Assembly: GCA_003557905.1 (NCBI GenBank)
Contig: PWNH01000080.1
Location: 1-42,355, forward strand
Length of the DNA stretch: 42,355 nt
Reading direction: 5' to 3'
From: Methanomassiliicoccaceae archaeon
Lineage (GTDB): Archaea > Thermoplasmatota > Thermoplasmata > Methanomassiliicoccales > Methanomethylophilaceae
Below, in pieces: positions 18,992 to 29,983 of this stretch (position 1 is its first letter; each line of letters starts with the position of its first letter). The notes under the pieces are model-generated. The model did not search any database. It was not told where the DNA came from and was given only the letters and a program-made list of their open reading frames with translations. The position numbers and the translations under genes were made by a program.

Positions 18992-19387
18992 TTGACCATG
19001 AGCGATCTAGAGGATATTGATGAACGTGAAGAATTGGTTCAACGTATGTTGAAATCCATGGAGAGGGCCTATGGTTTCATACCCTTGGTGAACCAAGTGC
19101 TGAGCGAAAGGCCGGAGTTCTTCATACCGCAAGTGACTTTGAGCAAATCCATCTTTAACGAACCGGGCGCTCTCAGCGAAAAGGAGAGGGAACTCATAGC
19201 CTTGGGTGCGGCATCCGCATCCAGTGCGGAACATTGCATGATGGTCCACATCAAACACGCCCAGCGTCTCGGTGCTGACCGGGATCAGATAATGGAGGCG
19301 ATGATGATCGGTTCCATGATCGCCATGAACAAGGCTCAGTCCTACGCGTTCCGTAAGTTCAAGGAGGCCTTCGAGGACAAGTCTTAG
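18992..19387 (+). CDS. Carboxymuconolactone decarboxylase / AhpD-like protein
   Basis: 'LSEKERELIALGAASASSAEHCMMVHIKHAQRLGADRDQIMEAMMIGSMI' CMD fold pattern. Confidence 0.85.
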   Translation: MTMSDLEDIDEREELVQRMLKSMERAYGFIPLVNQVLSERPEFFIPQVTLSKSIFNEPGALSEKERELIALGAASASSAEHCMMVHIKHAQRLGADRDQIMEAMMIGSMIAMNKAQSYAFRKFKEAFEDKS

Positions 19388-19415
19388 GATCATCCGTAGA
19401 AGAAACGAGGGCGTC

Positions 19416-19449
19416 GGAACCTTTTCCGTTTACAACTGAAAAGGATTCC
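19416..19449. terminator. Inverted repeat between convergent genes, possible bidirectional terminator
   Basis: GGAACCTTTTC / GAAAAGGATTCC, 11-bp stem with a single bulged A. Confidence 0.4.
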
Positions 19450-19609
19450 TGTCATTTTGCAGACCGTCGTTGACGTTTCCTCAGTTCGCAATCCGATATC
19501 AACGGCCTGGTGGGAAAATCACAATAGTACAATACAATTAGAACAGGGGTCACAAGAATAGGGTGAAAAAGAAATGGTAAATTGTTTGGTGTGAGGTCCG
19601 GCCACTACA

Positions 19610-19945
19610 TCAGGAGTAGCGCCATTCGTCACCGGTGCGTATCTTGACGGCACGGTGGACCGGGGTGACGAATATCTTTCCGTCACCCATCTCGCCTGTG
19701 CGGGCGGCAAGGAGAATCGCCTCGACGACCTTCTCCTCATCCTGGTCCTCCACGACTATCTCGACCTTCACCTTGGGAAGCTCGTCGATGCGGAACAGAC
19801 CGGTCCTGGCAGTGAACTCCAGTCCCGCCTGTTCGCCACGGCCCTTGACGTTGTAGATGGTCATCGCGTTGATGCCTATCTTCGTCAAAGCCTCCTTCAC
19901 CGACTTGAGCTTCTCCGGGCGTATGACTGCTTCGATCTTGATCAA
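19610..19945 (-). CDS. glnK: P-II family nitrogen regulatory protein GlnK
   Basis: 'MIKIEAVIRPEKLKSVKEAL', 'KGRGEQAG', 'LPKVKVEIVVED', B-loop 'RTGEMGDGKIFVTPV'; downstream of amtB. Confidence 0.93.
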   Translation of the reverse strand: MIKIEAVIRPEKLKSVKEALTKIGINAMTIYNVKGRGEQAGLEFTARTGLFRIDELPKVKVEIVVEDQDEEKVVEAILLAARTGEMGDGKIFVTPVHRAVKIRTGDEWRYS

Positions 19946-19954
19946 AGGACCACC

Positions 19955-21277
19955 TCAGATGTCATATGCGACCTCCCCGTGCTCTATGAGGTCCTGTCCG
20001 ATCATCTCCTCCTTCTTGTCAAGGCGGATGTCCATGAACATCGCTATGACCTTGATTATGATTAAGGATATCACGAAGGCATAGACCGCAGTCACACCGA
20101 CGGTCGCGACCTGTCCGAAGAACAGATCGTATCCGCCGTATATCAGACCCTTGACGCCATCGGCGCCAGCATCGGATGTTATGGCAGGGACGGCGAACAA
20201 CCCAGTCGCCAAGGCGCCCCATATGCCGCCGACACCGTGGACGGCGAAGACATCGAGGGCGTCATCGGCCTTGAGCTTGTGCTTCAGAGCGACCATCGCG
20301 TAACAGAAAGCACCACCGCCGGCACCTATCACTATAGCTTCCATAGGGCCAACGAAACCGGCCGCAGGAGTTATAGCAACCAGACCAGCGACGGCTCCGG
20401 TGACCATGCCGAGGACACCTGGCCTACCGAGGTGCAGATAGTTGATCAATCCCCAGGTACCCGCAGCGGTAGCAGCGGATATCTGAGTCACAACCATGGC
20501 GTTGACGGCTATCCCATCGGCGGCAAGGGCTGAGCCACCGTTGAATCCGAACCATCCGAACCATAGAAGGGCGCCACCTATGAACACGAGTGGCAAGTTG
20601 TGGGGGCGGTCCTTCTGGATGTTCGATCCACGGCGGCCGACGACGATTGCGAGGGCCAGCGCGGTCACACCGGAACAGATGTGGACCACGGTTCCGCCGG
20701 CGAAGTCGAGGGACACGAAGTACTCCTCGAACCATCCGCCACCCCATACCCAGTGGGCTATGGGAGCGTACACAACGATAGACCAGATGACAATGAATAT
20801 GACCAGCGCCTTCAACTTGGTCCTCTCGGCGATAGCTCCGAGGACAAGCGCGGCGGTGATCATCGCGAAGGTCAGCTGGAAGAGCATGAACTGCGCATCA
20901 GGCAGTCCGCCAACCAGAGTATCCTGGGAATAGGATGTGTTGTTCAATAGCAGGTAGTCTAGTCCGCCCACCAGGCCCGCTTGCGAGGGTCCGAAGGCTA
21001 GGGTGTATCCCAGTGTAACCCACACCAAGGTCACTATGACCATGACAATCATGGTCTGACCTAGCATGGACATCACACTCTCCTTGCGGAGCATGCCCGC
21101 ATAGAAGAGTGCAACGCCAGGAGTCATCAGCATGACCAGGGCCGTGGCGATCATGATCCAAGTCATGCTCGCGGGGTCCAGGGTAGCACTTGCTGCTGAG
21201 ACACTGGGAAGAGCCATGCTGGCGACGAACGTCAGCACGCCCAGGGCGGCTATCGGCTTAGCGATTCCGTACTTCAT
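19955..21277 (-). CDS. amtB: Ammonium transporter
   Basis: 'GVALFYAGMLRKESVMSML', 'DFAGGTVVHICSGVTALA', 'DALDVFAVHGVGGIWGALATGLFA' Amt signatures. Confidence 0.96.
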   Translation of the reverse strand: MKYGIAKPIAALGVLTFVASMALPSVSAASATLDPASMTWIMIATALVMLMTPGVALFYAGMLRKESVMSMLGQTMIVMVIVTLVWVTLGYTLAFGPSQAGLVGGLDYLLLNNTSYSQDTLVGGLPDAQFMLFQLTFAMITAALVLGAIAERTKLKALVIFIVIWSIVVYAPIAHWVWGGGWFEEYFVSLDFAGGTVVHICSGVTALALAIVVGRRGSNIQKDRPHNLPLVFIGGALLWFGWFGFNGGSALAADGIAVNAMVVTQISAATAAGTWGLINYLHLGRPGVLGMVTGAVAGLVAITPAAGFVGPMEAIVIGAGGGAFCYAMVALKHKLKADDALDVFAVHGVGGIWGALATGLFAVPAITSDAGADGVKGLIYGGYDLFFGQVATVGVTAVYAFVISLIIIKVIAMFMDIRLDKKEEMIGQDLIEHGEVAYDI

Positions 21278-21310
21278 GGAATGATTCCTTCCCGCGCATC
21301 TGCATCGACA

Positions 21311-21326
21311 TTAGACAAATGTCTAA
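21311..21326. promoter_or_regulatory. Palindrome in amtB upstream region
   Basis: TTAGACA-AA-TGTCTAA perfect 7-bp arms; partial copy CAAATGTCTAA at 21391-21401. Confidence 0.55.
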
Positions 21327-21513
21327 GCATTTGCGCATTGTTTACACATTTGCGATATTCAATTGTGTATATTAAGGTTACTATTCTAATCAAATGTCTA
21401 ATTTTTTCATCAAACTCATGCAGATTGTAGGTTCGACTAGCACGAGGCGCCCTAAGGGAGAAGTTTCAGCGCATTGAAGTAAAATATATATAGTAGCACA
21501 AACAGATTACAGG

Positions 21514-24379
<2,866 letters not shown>

Positions 24380-24384
24380 TAGAG

Positions 24385-24879
24385 ATGAAAGAGTGGGATG
24401 AAATGTTCCGCAGGTTCGGCATGGGAGATATGAACGACCGTTTGGACAGGATGTTCAAGGATTTCCTCGGAACCGATGAGGGCACGCCTGGTGCCAAGGT
24501 ATGGGGTTACACCATGTACCGCGGTCCGGACGGCGTGCCTCATGTGCGTGAGTTCGGCACCGGCATGGGCGAGGATGTCCTCCCTGAGAAAAAGGAGGGT
24601 GTCCGCGAACCCTTCGCCGATGTCACCCATGAGGGTGATGAACTGCGCATCGTGGTCGAGCTCCCCGGAGTCTCCAAGGAGGATATCGACCTGCACACCA
24701 CCGTGAGATCGATGACGGTCTCGGTGGATACCGAGAGCCGGAAGTACCACAAGGTCCTGAAGCTCCCGGCTGAGGTCGATGCCGATTCGGCGAGAGCGGA
24801 GTACAACAACGGCATCCTCGAGGTGCTGTTGAAGACCGCCAACCCCGAACCGGCACCGAGGAAGATAAACATCTTATGA
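24385..24879 (+). CDS. Hsp20/alpha-crystallin family small heat shock protein
   Basis: 'FADVTHEGDELRIVVELPGVSKEDIDLHTTVRSMTVSV...YNNGILEVLLKT', C-term I-x-I 'KINIL'; overlapping/adjacent to cdc48 stop (track start GTG 24376). Confidence 0.9.
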   Translation: MKEWDEMFRRFGMGDMNDRLDRMFKDFLGTDEGTPGAKVWGYTMYRGPDGVPHVREFGTGMGEDVLPEKKEGVREPFADVTHEGDELRIVVELPGVSKEDIDLHTTVRSMTVSVDTESRKYHKVLKLPAEVDADSARAEYNNGILEVLLKTANPEPAPRKINIL

Positions 24880-24897
24880 GGGGATGTCCCCTCAATC

Positions 24898-25821
24898 TCA
24901 TTTTTCTGGACTGAGTGTGTCGCTGGCGCAATCAGGCTGATACAGGGGTCTCGGCCTCTCACCCATATCCTCTCGCGGGATAGGGGATTTCATAATCAGC
25001 AATTGTTCCGGGATGCTCATGGCCCGGTTCAATATCATCCTCTTACCGGCATCGCTAATACCGAGAACGGGTATGCCCGTCCCCATCTGCACCTTGGCCC
25101 TGGTGCCGGCCTTCTTCCATAATTGTGCCGAGGCGCAGAGGAACAGGATGTCGCAGTAATAGACCATCAGCTCGGCTGTGAAACCGCATACCGCGGTGGT
25201 ATGGACGCCTATCAACAGGGTCTCGACCCCTAACTCCGTGCCCCTCTCCTTGATTGCCTGCGCGGTGAAGGCGTCCTTGCCCATGACGGTGACCGCGATC
25301 CTCTTGTGGCCCATCGATGCCGCCCTCTCTAGACCTGACAGCTGATCGATAAAGGCATTTTCATCCAGGAGTGTGCAACCCTCCCGTTTCAAACGTTCCT
25401 GGAGGGCGGGTATCGGTGAGGTGGAGATTATGCCGGTCATATGCGCACCGACCGCCTGCACCACCTGGGGGTCGGAACAAATGAAGGTTCCCGCACCCTC
25501 GCAAACCGTCACAGCGCAATCGAGGAGGCCGTCGCGAAGGGCATCACTGATTATCTCGGAGGCGCCGAATGTGACCGTCCTATCCTCCGTCCGCAGCAGA
25601 CGTTCGGATGTGAACATCCCCCATTCATCCACATTCTCCCTTAATGTGGCCAATACCGATGCCGCATCCTCTTCTTCAGTACCGTATACACGGCTGCGCA
25701 TGGGACAATAGGCGATCTTCGGAGGTTCTGTCACCTCTGCTTTTCCATCATCGATGAGTATCCTCGCCCCACATATCTCTATCTCGTGCCTTCCTTCCAT
25801 CTTATCATCAATGAATCCCAT
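24898..25821 (-). CDS. DUF2099 / putative methanogenesis marker protein 8
   Basis: 'HEIEICGARILIDDGKAEVTEPPKIAYCPM', 'GASEIISDALRDGLLDCAVTVCEGAGTFICSDPQVVQAVGAHMTGIISTSPIP' resembles the DUF2099 pattern. Confidence 0.75.
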   Translation of the reverse strand: MGFIDDKMEGRHEIEICGARILIDDGKAEVTEPPKIAYCPMRSRVYGTEEEDAASVLATLRENVDEWGMFTSERLLRTEDRTVTFGASEIISDALRDGLLDCAVTVCEGAGTFICSDPQVVQAVGAHMTGIISTSPIPALQERLKREGCTLLDENAFIDQLSGLERAASMGHKRIAVTVMGKDAFTAQAIKERGTELGVETLLIGVHTTAVCGFTAELMVYYCDILFLCASAQLWKKAGTRAKVQMGTGIPVLGISDAGKRMILNRAMSIPEQLLIMKSPIPREDMGERPRPLYQPDCASDTLSPEK

Positions 25822-25918
25822 GATATGGTTATTAAAATGCCTACTCGATGGGAACGATTTGGTAACTGGGGAACTTGTTTATATAACGGCATTGTTTTTT
25901 CGTGATAGGTGAATTAAC

Positions 25919-26242
25919 TTGGTAGAAGTAACTCCTGAAGCTCAGAATTTCCTGAAGAAAATGCTAGAAGAGAACGACAAGGTCGGCCAGGGTGTAAAGA
26001 TCTACCTCGCCGGCATGGCCTGTAGCGGACCTCAGTTCGGGATGAAGTTCCAGCCTGAGAAAGAGGACGGCGACAACGAGGTGGCCCTGGACGGATTCTC
26101 ATTCTACTACGACAATGAGACCGCCGAGGTACTGGACGAGTGTGTGATCAAGTTCATTGACGACCCTCAGATGGGTACCGGACTCACCATCGAGAACCCC
26201 AAGGCAAGCGGCTGCGGGTCCTGTGGCAGCGGCTGCAACTGA
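25919..26242 (+). CDS. HesB/IscA-family Fe-S protein (TTG start)
   Basis: 'VEVTPEAQNFLKKMLEEN', 'IYLAGMACSGPQFGM', C-term 'GCGSCGSGCN' Cys cluster; upstream TATA 'tttatata'. Confidence 0.85.
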   Translation: MVEVTPEAQNFLKKMLEENDKVGQGVKIYLAGMACSGPQFGMKFQPEKEDGDNEVALDGFSFYYDNETAEVLDECVIKFIDDPQMGTGLTIENPKASGCGSCGSGCN

Positions 26243-26299
26243 AACTAATTTCAATCCCCCTTACCCACTTTATTTTTATTCACGACCCTTCTAAGGTAC

Positions 26300-27865
26300 G
26301 TGCACGTCAAACATCCTCTCATCAGGGAATCCTCCGTCGAGGAGAGGGAGTACCAGACATCTTTGGCTAGAATCTGCGGCAGGGAATCGACCCTGGTCGT
26401 CATACCTACGGGGATGGGCAAGACCATCATTGCCCTCCGTGTGGTCGCAGATGCATTGCATAAGGGAGCCGCCAAGGCTTTGGTACTGGCTCCCACACGG
26501 CCTCTGGTCGAACAGCACCGTGATGTCCTCCAGGATAGGATGCCCACTGTGAGGGTGGCTTCGATGACGGGAGAGACCGCCCCCGAAAAGAGGGTCACGG
26601 TTTGGGAGGGCGGCACGGTGATCGTATCGACACCCCAGGTGATAGCGAACGACTTGGACAAAGGACGTTACGACCTCAACGATGTGGGCATCCTGGTGTA
26701 TGATGAGGCCCATCGCGGCGTGGGTAGCTACTCCTACGTGCGGGTGGCGGAGCATTATCATCCTCTAAGGCGTCTGAGCATGGGGATAACGGCATCACCG
26801 GGCAGTGACAGCAAACGCATCATGGAGGTCTGTGAGAACCTCAGGCTTTTCCGGATAGAGGTCCGCACCGAGGATGACCCGGATGTGGCGCCATATGTCC
26901 ACAGGATCGAGATGAAGACCTTGGAACTCGATCTGCCGGAGGACCTGATGGGGATCATCGCCGTCCTCCGGAAACTCTTGGACAAATACATCGATGAACT
27001 GGTGCAGCTTCGGTTTTTGGATGATAAGTCTGTGGCAACGGCGAAGAGGCTACTGGCATTGGGCAAGACCTTGCAGGCCCGTGCCGCACATGAGAAGGGC
27101 AGTTACACCGTATTCCGTGGTCTGACCGTACAGGCGATGGCCATGAAGATAATCCACGCCATCGGCCTGGCGGAGACGCAGGGCACCACCTCCCTATCAC
27201 GATTCCTAGACCGTTTGGAAGAGGAGAAGGGGCAGGAGAAGTCCAGCCGCGCCACCCGCGAATTGCTCGCCAATCACGAATACGACCTTCTGCGCGAGAT
27301 GTTGGCAGCGACCAAGACCGAGCATCCCAAGGTGTCCCGCGTTATGACACTTGTCAGCAGACAATTGGACTCCAAACCGGATTCACGCGTCCTGGTATTC
27401 ACCCATTACCGCGACACATGTGAGATGGTGGCCGACAGATTGGCACGTATACCGTCGGCCAAGGTGGGCAGGCTTATCGGCCAGGCGGGACACGATGGTC
27501 TCAAACAGAAGGGACAGGCCGATGTGCTCCGTCAATTCAGGGAGGGGCTGGTGAATGTACTGGTAGCCACATCCGTCGGGGAGGAGGGCCTCGATGTGGC
27601 CAACACAGACATGGTCCTGTTCTATGAGCCGGTCCCATCGGAGATCCGCAGCATCCAGCGAAGAGGACGTACCGGAAGGTTCAGCGATGGGGAGGTCCAC
27701 ATACTGATCGCAAAAGGTACGCGGGACGAGGCCTTCCAGAACTCATCACTGAATAAGGAAAGGAAGATGAAGAGACGACTCGAGGATCTGGACCGTGAAT
27801 TGCGTTCGCGGAGGCAGATCGAGGAGCGGGTGAGGTCGCAGAGTTCCCTCACCAGCTTCCGCTGA
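26300..27865 (+). CDS. Hef/FANCM-like superfamily 2 DNA helicase (helicase domain only)
   Basis: 'REYQTSLARIC', 'VIPTGMGKTIIALRV', 'VYDEAHRGVG', 'GITASPGSD', 'VATSVGEEGLDVANTDMVLFYEPVPSEIRSIQRRGRTGR'. Confidence 0.92.
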   Translation: MHVKHPLIRESSVEEREYQTSLARICGRESTLVVIPTGMGKTIIALRVVADALHKGAAKALVLAPTRPLVEQHRDVLQDRMPTVRVASMTGETAPEKRVTVWEGGTVIVSTPQVIANDLDKGRYDLNDVGILVYDEAHRGVGSYSYVRVAEHYHPLRRLSMGITASPGSDSKRIMEVCENLRLFRIEVRTEDDPDVAPYVHRIEMKTLELDLPEDLMGIIAVLRKLLDKYIDELVQLRFLDDKSVATAKRLLALGKTLQARAAHEKGSYTVFRGLTVQAMAMKIIHAIGLAETQGTTSLSRFLDRLEEEKGQEKSSRATRELLANHEYDLLREMLAATKTEHPKVSRVMTLVSRQLDSKPDSRVLVFTHYRDTCEMVADRLARIPSAKVGRLIGQAGHDGLKQKGQADVLRQFREGLVNVLVATSVGEEGLDVANTDMVLFYEPVPSEIRSIQRRGRTGRFSDGEVHILIAKGTRDEAFQNSSLNKERKMKRRLEDLDRELRSRRQIEERVRSQSSLTSFR

Positions 27866-27907
27866 GAGAACGTTATGATTAATAGCGGTCCGCACATTAT
27901 CCCCGTC

Positions 27908-29683
27908 ATGCTCTATGAGGAGCTGGCGAGCACCTATGACCGTCTGGAGTCCACCAGCAGCCGGCTGGAGATGGCATCCATACTAGCGGAGTTTTTCCGT
28001 GGTGTGGGGGCTTCCGAGCTCAGGCAGGTTGTCTATCTTACCCAGGGTAAGCTTAACCCCGACTATGTCACCGAGAAGTTGGGGATGGCCGACAAGATGA
28101 TACTCAAGGCCATCGTCGACGCGTCCCGTCTGCAGGAGTCGTACGTCAACGACCTGTGGATGAGGGAGGGGGACCTGGGAGCTGTGGCGGAAAAGGTTGC
28201 GGCGGAGAGGGTCCAGACGAACCTCTTTTCCCAACCGCTCACCTTGGATAGGGTGCTGACCAATCTACGTGGCATCGAAAGTGCCGAAGGAAAGAACTCC
28301 CAGACCAAGAGGATCAGACTTCTTACAAGCCTTCTTCACGATGCTTCACCGCTGGAGGCCCGTTACCTCTGCCGTACAGTCACCGGCCGTATGAGGGTGG
28401 GGGCGGCCTCCATGACAATCTTGGACGCCCTGGCATCGGCCTTTGGAGTTAAGGAGGACCGGCAGGACATCGAGAGGGCCTTCAACGTTAGTTCCGACAT
28501 CGGAACGGTGGCGGAAAGTCTGGCCCGGGATGGCATCGAGGGCGTGCGTGGCATCGAGGTGCAGGTGGGAAGACCGGTCCGCTCGATGCTCGCCGAGAGG
28601 CTGTCCTCCATGGATGAGATCCTCACGAAACTGGGTGGGAGTTGCGCTCTGGAGTACAAATATGACGGCATACGCGTACAGGCCCACATCTCCGGTGATG
28701 AAGTGACGCTATACTCCCGTCGGCTCGAGGACCTCACCGCCAATTTCCCGGATGTTGTGGACTCTTTGCGTTCATCCTTCAAGGGCCAAGCGGCCATCGT
28801 GGAGGGTGAATGTGTTCCCGTGGACCTGAAGACCGGCAGGCTGCTTCCCTTCCAGGAGGTCGCACATCGCCGGCGCAAGTTCGGGATGGAGGAGGCGGTT
28901 AGGGACTACCCCGTCAAGATATTCCTTTTCGATTGCCTGAAGATGGATGATGAGGATATGACACTCCGCCCCTTCTTGGAGAGAAGGGCGGCTTTGGAGA
29001 AGAACCTGGAAGAGGGCGAGGGTCTGCTGTTCTCCCGCCTGGAGGTCGTGGAGTCCGTTGCTGAGGCGGAGGATTTCTTTGAGAGCGCCCTTGCAGCCGG
29101 ATGTGAGGGCATCATGGCTAAATCGCTGGCGGAGAACTCCGTTTACCGCACCGGTAACCGTGGATTCCTGTGGATAAAATACAAGAAGGATTACCGTGGC
29201 GACCTAAACGACAGCTTCGACCTCGTCATAGTCGGTGCCTACACCGGCAAAGGAAAGAGGAAGGGAGTCTACGGTGCATTGCTCATGGCGGTACATGACC
29301 CGGAGACGGGGATGTTCCAGACCGTCTGCAAACTGGGTAGCGGTTTCGATGATGCTTTCCTGGCTGAGCTGCCTGAAATTTTGGAACCGCATCGTTCAAC
29401 AGGCCCGTCGCATCTGTTGAGCACACGTATGGAGGCCGACCACTGGTTCGAACCGGCGATAGTGCTTGAGGTGATGGGGGCGGAGATCAGCGTCAGTCCG
29501 ACACACACCGCCGCCGAGGGACTTCTGCCCGAGGGATCCGGATTGGCGGTCAGGTTCCCTCGTTTCACAGGCAAGGTGCGTGACGACAAGACCGCGGAAC
29601 AGGCGACCAATGCCACGGAGCTGCTGACCATGTATAGGGGCCAGACCCCTACCTCCGATTCGGAGGCGTCAGCAAAGTTTTAA
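27908..29683 (+). CDS. ATP-dependent DNA ligase
   Basis: Adenylation motif 'EYKYDGIRVQAH', 'EGECVPVD', 'EGIMAKSL', 'GFLWIKYKKDY'; start at MLYEELAS preferred over 27875. Confidence 0.95.
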   Translation: MLYEELASTYDRLESTSSRLEMASILAEFFRGVGASELRQVVYLTQGKLNPDYVTEKLGMADKMILKAIVDASRLQESYVNDLWMREGDLGAVAEKVAAERVQTNLFSQPLTLDRVLTNLRGIESAEGKNSQTKRIRLLTSLLHDASPLEARYLCRTVTGRMRVGAASMTILDALASAFGVKEDRQDIERAFNVSSDIGTVAESLARDGIEGVRGIEVQVGRPVRSMLAERLSSMDEILTKLGGSCALEYKYDGIRVQAHISGDEVTLYSRRLEDLTANFPDVVDSLRSSFKGQAAIVEGECVPVDLKTGRLLPFQEVAHRRRKFGMEEAVRDYPVKIFLFDCLKMDDEDMTLRPFLERRAALEKNLEEGEGLLFSRLEVVESVAEAEDFFESALAAGCEGIMAKSLAENSVYRTGNRGFLWIKYKKDYRGDLNDSFDLVIVGAYTGKGKRKGVYGALLMAVHDPETGMFQTVCKLGSGFDDAFLAELPEILEPHRSTGPSHLLSTRMEADHWFEPAIVLEVMGAEISVSPTHTAAEGLLPEGSGLAVRFPRFTGKVRDDKTAEQATNATELLTMYRGQTPTSDSEASAKF

Positions 29684-29707
29684 GAATACTACCGATATCG
29701 TGGAAAC

Positions 29708-29980
29708 ATGGAGCTCCAGCTAATCGAAAAGACCGCCACCACCATCAAAGTCGGTGTCAAAGACCCCGACATGACCATAATAAGCCCCGTACTGGACAGG
29801 CTCTTGCAGGACGATAAGGTTATGGATGTCGAGTTCACCGATGTCCACCCTGAACTGGAGATACCTGAGATCATGCTGACAGTCAACGAAGGCGACCCTT
29901 TGGACGCTTTCAAAAGATCCACTGACGCCCTGGTCACGGATTTCCGTTCCGTGAGGGAAGGTCTTTCCGGAAAACTCTGA
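29708..29980 (+). CDS. Probable DNA-directed RNA polymerase subunit L (Rpo11), divergent
   Basis: Size and Rpb11/RpoL-like pattern 'LLQDDKVMDVEFTDVHPELEIPEIMLTVNEGDPLDAFKRSTDAL'; canonical EDHTLxN motif not visible. Confidence 0.65.
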   Translation: MELQLIEKTATTIKVGVKDPDMTIISPVLDRLLQDDKVMDVEFTDVHPELEIPEIMLTVNEGDPLDAFKRSTDALVTDFRSVREGLSGKL

Positions 29981-29983
29981 AAA

